From contig JAMDDH010000013.1 in assembly GCA_023488885.1 (NCBI GenBank), forward strand, positions 1-38,584: a stretch of DNA of 38,584 nucleotides, read 5' to 3'. The notes below the pieces were generated by a model. That model was not told the origin of the DNA, did not search any database, and saw only the letters and a program-made list of their open reading frames with translations. The stretch's first letter is position 1, and each line of letters begins with the position of its first letter. Made by a program: the position numbers and the translations under genes. Of this stretch, positions 34,772-38,584 are shown one piece after another. The stretch is from Thermoplasmatota archaeon. GTDB lineage: Archaea > Thermoplasmatota > Thermoplasmata > Thermoplasmatales > Thermoplasmataceae.

Positions 34772-35464
34772 TCATTCCCCCTTTCCTACAAGCACATTTA
34801 ATGCGTTTTTGTCTTTTGAAATATTAGATTTGGCGAGAAGCATAAGATGCTCCTCAGTGATTGCTTCCTTAATGAATCTAAGACGATTACGTCTGGAGAG
34901 TGCAAGTCTCGGGTTTTCAAGCACAGAAATCCGATTTTTGGCATCTCCAAGCAAATTATCATATTTGAAAACGTAATCGCAGTTCACTCCTTCTGACGAT
35001 TCCTTTAACTCTGCCGATCTAAATCGCAGGGAGGAGAGAGACCCTGCCATCTTGTAATTGTATTCACTGGAAAAACCGACTGTTACCTTGGGAGACGAAA
35101 TTATTATATCTGTCAACAGCGCAAGTTCATAGCCGAGATCTGTTGCATCACCATTCAGGATTGTAAATGTAGGCTTATCTATTGAGTAAAACAAGGATGC
35201 CAGTGCACGTAGTGATTCAAGTAAAGCAGGAAGATCCTCAGCTTCATTCATTACTATGTCTTTGAAAAAAAGATCGTTTTGACCAGTGATCGCAATACTG
35301 CCAATCGACGAATCAATGGAGGCACTACTAAGTGCTATCATAAGCTCTTCCAAAGTTTTTTTCCGTATTCTTCCTTCAGGTGATGATCTAATCACGATCA
35401 AGCCGATGCTATCCTCTCGCCAGAACGTAATGTCGTCGAATCCTTTAACTCTTATATCACTCAT
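34772..35464 (-). CDS. Degenerate crotonase-fold protein within the cytochrome b operon
   Basis: The 230-aa protein has the layout of an enoyl-CoA hydratase/isomerase. KPTFTILNGDATDLGYELALLTDIIISSP lines up with the family's KPVIAAVNGxxxGGGxELAxxCD core. The oxyanion-hole glycines are replaced (DLG instead of GGG), and the usual catalytic acids and C-terminal trimer segment are not evident. It may have lost catalysis and serve as an assembly or structural factor. The start overlaps the cytochrome b end by eight bases, so the genes are co-translated. The crotonase call is a resemblance by eye. Confidence 0.6.
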   Translation of the reverse strand: MSDIRVKGFDDITFWREDSIGLIVIRSSPEGRIRKKTLEELMIALSSASIDSSIGSIAITGQNDLFFKDIVMNEAEDLPALLESLRALASLFYSIDKPTFTILNGDATDLGYELALLTDIIISSPKVTVGFSSEYNYKMAGSLSSLRFRSAELKESSEGVNCDYVFKYDNLLGDAKNRISVLENPRLALSRRNRLRFIKEAITEEHLMLLAKSNISKDKNALNVLVGKGE

Positions 35465-37133
35465 TGTAGAACGCAGCCCTGTATATTCTCAGTATAGTTC
35501 CGGTAAAGATCATCACAAATCCCAGGCCAATTCCGAATTCAGCATTTGGAACAGGCCCGACAGGATCCAGTTGAGAAATTATGTATACTATGGCAATTGT
35601 ACCTATTGCAAGCAGCGCTGATAACACCATTGCCACATTCTTGCTGATCTGATATACGTTGGCCCGTTGCTTCTCGTCATTTGCTTGAGCATTGGATATT
35701 CTGGCTGATTTCATCGTTCCAACTGCACCAAAGATCATTACTCCGCCAGTGAACACCGTAGAAACCAAGTTTAGGCCATTGGTGTACACAAGTGTCATTG
35801 TAAAATTCTGCCCAAATGAATAAGCCGCCAGCACCATAACAAACATAAAGATCAGGAAGGAACTTGTGATCTTTCCGGTCGTTATTCTGAAACGGCCATT
35901 CTTGTAAAGTCTTGACATGACGAAAACACCGGATACCACTATCACAAAAGGTGGTACCAGAACAGCAATTACTTCCGGTGTAGATACAGGTATTCCAGGT
36001 GTAAGGGCGCCCCAGAGCGACAGTATTATCATGTATATGATCCCAAGTATTCCAAAAGACGTAACCAACGGTCTCGACAGAGGGTGGAGATCGTCATTTG
36101 TATCAATGAATGGGAGCATGAGAAAATAGACCAGTGGCACTATGCCGAAAACCGCAGTTGCTGCCAGTGCTGACAAAGATCCTGCAGCATTGAATAGACT
36201 GAAATCAACTGCCTTATAAACGAAAAGGAGGAACCATGGGGGATATGCCGGAACATATGCAGCAAGAGGACTGCTTGGAGCAACCTGCGGAAAAGGAGAA
36301 AAGAGCGCTGGAACATTGGGTAAAAGAGCTATGACTGACGGGATAAGTATGAGTAAACCAAAACTGTACATTGCAATTTGGGTCATGAAACTCATATTAT
36401 AGGGATACCATTTTTTGTGTTTTTCCTCTTCATTATCAATCGCCGGTGCCTTGTGGTTAACATCCCTGTGTGCCGGCATTATTCCATTGGCCTCAGCCAA
36501 CCAGAAGTGAGCACCAAAAAGGCTTCCTATGCCGACGACGAGGATTATGTGCCAGGCAAGCATGTGTGTGAAGAGACTTGTGGCAGTACCGTTTCCGAAG
36601 AAAATAGCCTCAAGAGCTGTCCCAAGAAGTGGTGTAGATTGCGCAATGCCTCTTCCCACATCGGTAGCATCTATGGAGAGAACATCTCCGGTCATTGAGT
36701 ATCCAAAGTACCCCACGCCGATGGTTATAGCCAGAAGTAAGACGCCAATAATCCACTGTAATTGTCTTGGTTTCTTATATGAACCAAAGAAATAGTTCCT
36801 GAACATGTGCACGTACACTAGAAATATCATCGCATATGCTCCATATAGATGTGTTGTGAGCATAAGCGATCCATATGGAACTGTGTTGATTATTCCTGCA
36901 GTTGTACCATACGCGTCGCTGGGAACATAGTATAAGAGAAGAAGAAGACCGCTAATGATCTGATACACGAATGCCATAGATATCAGGGCGCCTGTCCAGT
37001 ACCATATTCCCCCCCTCTTTCTCATGTAATCAGGTACTTTCTTGAGCGGTAATTCATCGATGTGGAGGGGATCATTTCCAAGTACGGAACTTACCGTGGG
37101 AATCTTCCTAAATTTAGATTTTATGTCTACCAT
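35457..37133 (-). CDS. Cytochrome b of a bc1-like complex
   Basis: This is the membrane quinol-oxidising subunit that binds two b hemes. Heme ligands are visible as two His pairs with 13-residue spacing: H95/H109 in one helix and H195/H209 in another. The Qo-site PEWY motif appears as PPWF at about 298-301. The N-terminal cytochrome b domain is followed by a long C-terminal part with further helices to residue 558. The ATG at 37133 is preferred because GGTGAT lies four bases upstream. ATG 37145, which overlaps the Rieske stop (TGATG) and has GGAG upstream, is an alternative. Confidence 0.9.
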   Translation of the reverse strand: MVDIKSKFRKIPTVSSVLGNDPLHIDELPLKKVPDYMRKRGGIWYWTGALISMAFVYQIISGLLLLLYYVPSDAYGTTAGIINTVPYGSLMLTTHLYGAYAMIFLVYVHMFRNYFFGSYKKPRQLQWIIGVLLLAITIGVGYFGYSMTGDVLSIDATDVGRGIAQSTPLLGTALEAIFFGNGTATSLFTHMLAWHIILVVGIGSLFGAHFWLAEANGIMPAHRDVNHKAPAIDNEEEKHKKWYPYNMSFMTQIAMYSFGLLILIPSVIALLPNVPALFSPFPQVAPSSPLAAYVPAYPPWFLLFVYKAVDFSLFNAAGSLSALAATAVFGIVPLVYFLMLPFIDTNDDLHPLSRPLVTSFGILGIIYMIILSLWGALTPGIPVSTPEVIAVLVPPFVIVVSGVFVMSRLYKNGRFRITTGKITSSFLIFMFVMVLAAYSFGQNFTMTLVYTNGLNLVSTVFTGGVMIFGAVGTMKSARISNAQANDEKQRANVYQISKNVAMVLSALLAIGTIAIVYIISQLDPVGPVPNAEFGIGLGFVMIFTGTILRIYRAAFYNE

Positions 37134-37144
37134 TTTTATCACCA

Positions 37145-37882
37145 TCAGGCTCCTGCTGTACTAATCTGTGTTACCCGGGTGGTTGTGGTTCCAGAAGGAA
37201 ACGGTGTTCCACCTTCGAGGTCGCTAGGTTTGCCGTAAATTGTCGGACCGATCATGCTCTTTACCCTGTAAGTGTCTGTTGCAGGATCATAATCAAGGAT
37301 AACATTGGGCAATGGTCTCTGTGTTGGCGGAGTAACAACTTTCGCTCCGTTTGCAGGATCGTAAGTGCTCCCATGACAGTTGCAATGAATATACCCAGTA
37401 GAGCTCTTAAGAGTTGGTTGACCAGGTATCGGGATTCCGCCTTTGTAATAGTGGATTATTGGTGGAACACAACCTAGATGCTGACAAATTGCACTGAATG
37501 ACACAACAGATCCATAAGGCCCAGCACCACCAGGAGATCTGAATACACCTCCAGTAGCAGGTATCTGAACATTATATGGAGATATTCTGACATCATTATC
37601 ATTTGTATCACCCAGCCTTATCAGGAAGTTTGGATCATTATCCAGGGGATAATAGAATATGTATGCTTTCGAGCTGTTAACTACTATGTCTGACGTGTGA
37701 ATGGGCAGTCCAGTCACATCGTCAACAAGAGTCAGTGTCGGAAAAGAGGTCAAGCCCGCGGCTGGGGAGATTATGTTCTGTACAACGCCTTTTAGGGCTC
37801 CCGCAGCCGCAGCACCGGCGGATACCACGATCATGGCTTTGAGGAAATTTCGCTTTCCTCGATCTAGGGGCTCTTCGTTCAT
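37145..37882 (-). CDS. Rieske iron-sulfur protein with Tat-like signal
   Basis: This is the [2Fe-2S] subunit that takes an electron from quinol and works with the cytochrome b encoded next. Box 1 is CQHLGC (C133, H135, C138) and box 2 is CNCHGS (C167, C169, H170), so all ligands and the disulfide cysteines are present. The 28 residues between the boxes are longer than in mitochondrial proteins. The N-terminus GKRNFLK plus a hydrophobic segment resembles a Tat signal with KR in place of RR. It would remain as a membrane anchor. It is the first gene of the operon, and no cytochrome c1 gene is seen. Confidence 0.93.
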   Translation of the reverse strand: MNEEPLDRGKRNFLKAMIVVSAGAAAAGALKGVVQNIISPAAGLTSFPTLTLVDDVTGLPIHTSDIVVNSSKAYIFYYPLDNDPNFLIRLGDTNDNDVRISPYNVQIPATGGVFRSPGGAGPYGSVVSFSAICQHLGCVPPIIHYYKGGIPIPGQPTLKSSTGYIHCNCHGSTYDPANGAKVVTPPTQRPLPNVILDYDPATDTYRVKSMIGPTIYGKPSDLEGGTPFPSGTTTTRVTQISTAGA

Positions 37883-37897
37883 AATTCGAGTATGAGA

Positions 37898-37908
37898 ATA
37901 TATTATAA
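37898..37908 (-). promoter_or_regulatory. TATA box for the Rieske-cytochrome b operon
   Basis: On the minus strand this reads TTATAATATAT, about 21-26 bases before the ATG at 37882, so the mRNA is probably leaderless. Confidence 0.55.
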
Positions 37909-38045
37909 GTGTTTTTCAGTCAGAACATCAACTTTCAGATCATTATTCTTTAATGTTTCTATTGACCCAATTATTCAGCAAAGAAATTTATCAGGTCTTA
38001 TGATACGAAATGAGGATTATGAGATATCCAGATTTCTGGAAATCT

Positions 38046-38053
38046 CTATATAC
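38046..38053 (+). promoter_or_regulatory. TATA box for the last gene
   Basis: CTATATAC is centred about 23-24 bases before the ATG at 38073. The gene diverges from the Rieske operon across a 190-base gap that holds both promoters. Confidence 0.5.
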
Positions 38054-38072
38054 AAGTTAGGAATGTATATTC

Positions 38073-38552
38073 ATGGTTAATGAAAAAGAAATAAAAAGAG
38101 AACAAGAGGAGACCGACGAGAAACCGAAACAGAATATCTCGGTTAAAGGAGTGCGCAAAGATCTGTACGACAAAGTGTTGAAATTTACACGAGAATCCGG
38201 TAAGACTCTTGGGGACATAACAAATGAAGCATACAGGGGCTTCCTGGCAACAGTAGAAGGAGCGAAACATCTTTCCAGAAACTTTGTTGAAGGAGCTATT
38301 AGGGGCGATATTAAGTATATAGAGAATATAAAAAATCTCACAATCGATAAAAGAGACTTTGATGAGTTGAATGTCAAAGTTGCATTCAAGAATATCGACA
38401 CACTGACATTCGCTGGAATCTCGACAGAAGACCTCACAAAATACGTTGAAACCATTTCCAATGTGAAAACTGTAGTAATACCACGTGGAGTTAGCAAAGC
38501 TGCCCTCCTGCTGCGTTCAACATATGTGGATGAAATAATAACCAAAGAATGA
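38073..38552 (+). CDS. Probable ribbon-helix-helix-like regulator with unknown C-terminal domain
   Basis: The 159-aa protein starts with about 20 charged residues. A segment that looks like a ribbon-helix-helix DNA-binding motif follows: a short strand (NISVKGV), then RKDLYDKVLKFTRESGKTLGD and NEAYRGFL as the two helices. Residues about 75-159 form an alpha/beta-looking domain with no cysteines or catalytic motif. It lies divergent from the respiratory operon and could regulate it, but this is position only. No ribosome-binding site precedes the ATG, as expected for a leaderless message. Confidence 0.6.
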   Translation: MVNEKEIKREQEETDEKPKQNISVKGVRKDLYDKVLKFTRESGKTLGDITNEAYRGFLATVEGAKHLSRNFVEGAIRGDIKYIENIKNLTIDKRDFDELNVKVAFKNIDTLTFAGISTEDLTKYVETISNVKTVVIPRGVSKAALLLRSTYVDEIITKE

Positions 38553-38584
38553 GAGACTGAAAGCAGAGCGAGAAAATAATATAT

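Noticed and set aside
1-38584. CRISPR arrays, tRNA or rRNA genes, insertion sequences, defence or toxin-antitoxin systems.
   Set aside because: No regularly spaced repeats, no T-loop-like sequence noticed in the gaps, no transposase, integrase, nuclease or toxin features seen.

Overview
The window looks like chromosomal DNA of a Thermoplasmatales-type euryarchaeon. The evidence is a euryarchaeal archaellum cluster (ArlC, a separate ArlD/E protein, then F-G-H-I-J) and archaeal housekeeping genes (TiaS, Hel308, Trm5, aEF-1beta, archaeal-type phosphoglycerate mutase, AK6-type kinase). A cytochrome b/Rieske operon without cytochrome c1 and many surface proteins rich in N-glycosylation sequons also fit. 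The genus cannot be fixed from the sequence alone. The window is gene-dense. No rRNA, tRNA, CRISPR array, insertion sequence or integrase was seen.

Layout. 1-6029: archaellum motor and platform genes on the + strand; the archaellin gene is presumably just upstream of the window. 6088-10389: a 1229-residue TPR-like repeat protein and a minimal site-2 protease. 10809-13758: a four-Cys-pair zinc-ribbon protein, aEF-1beta, a family-2 glycosyltransferase and a phosphoglucosamine/phosphomannomutase. 13734-17372 (- strand): a five-gene run transcribed in the order unknown 139-aa protein, cis-prenyltransferase, TiaS, AK6-like kinase, CDP-alcohol phosphatidyltransferase. 17454-20530 (- strand): Hel308 then Trm5. 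20584-23676 (+): riboflavin/F420-pathway reductase, S-adenosylhomocysteinase, phosphoglycerate mutase. 23860-25930 (+): a small membrane protein and seryl-tRNA synthetase. 26105-29002 (-): a GltD-like flavoprotein, then a TSUP permease with its DUF1634 partner. 29046-31981 (-): a dolichol-phosphate-sugar synthase fused to GtrA, coupled to a GT-C membrane glycosyltransferase. 32122-33879 (+): pdxS and a DUF92 membrane protein with no ordinary start codon. 34132-37882 (-): Rieske protein, cytochrome b, a degenerate crotonase-fold protein and a sequon-rich secreted protein. 38073-38552 (+): a probable ribbon-helix-helix regulator.

Expression logic. Most first genes of a transcription unit have a TATA-like box about 21-34 bases before the start codon, which implies leaderless or very short-leader mRNAs. 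Internal genes instead have GGTGA/GGAGG-type ribosome-binding sites and often overlap the preceding stop (ATGA, GTGA, TTGA, TGATG). TTG and GTG starts are frequent.

Most worth a second look are the DUF92 gene that follows pdxS in the same frame with no ATG/GTG/TTG start, the crotonase-like and glycoprotein genes inside the cytochrome b/Rieske operon, the large TPR protein behind the archaellum genes, and a 52-codon ORF with its own TATA box. All function calls come from reading the protein sequences by eye; no database search was run.
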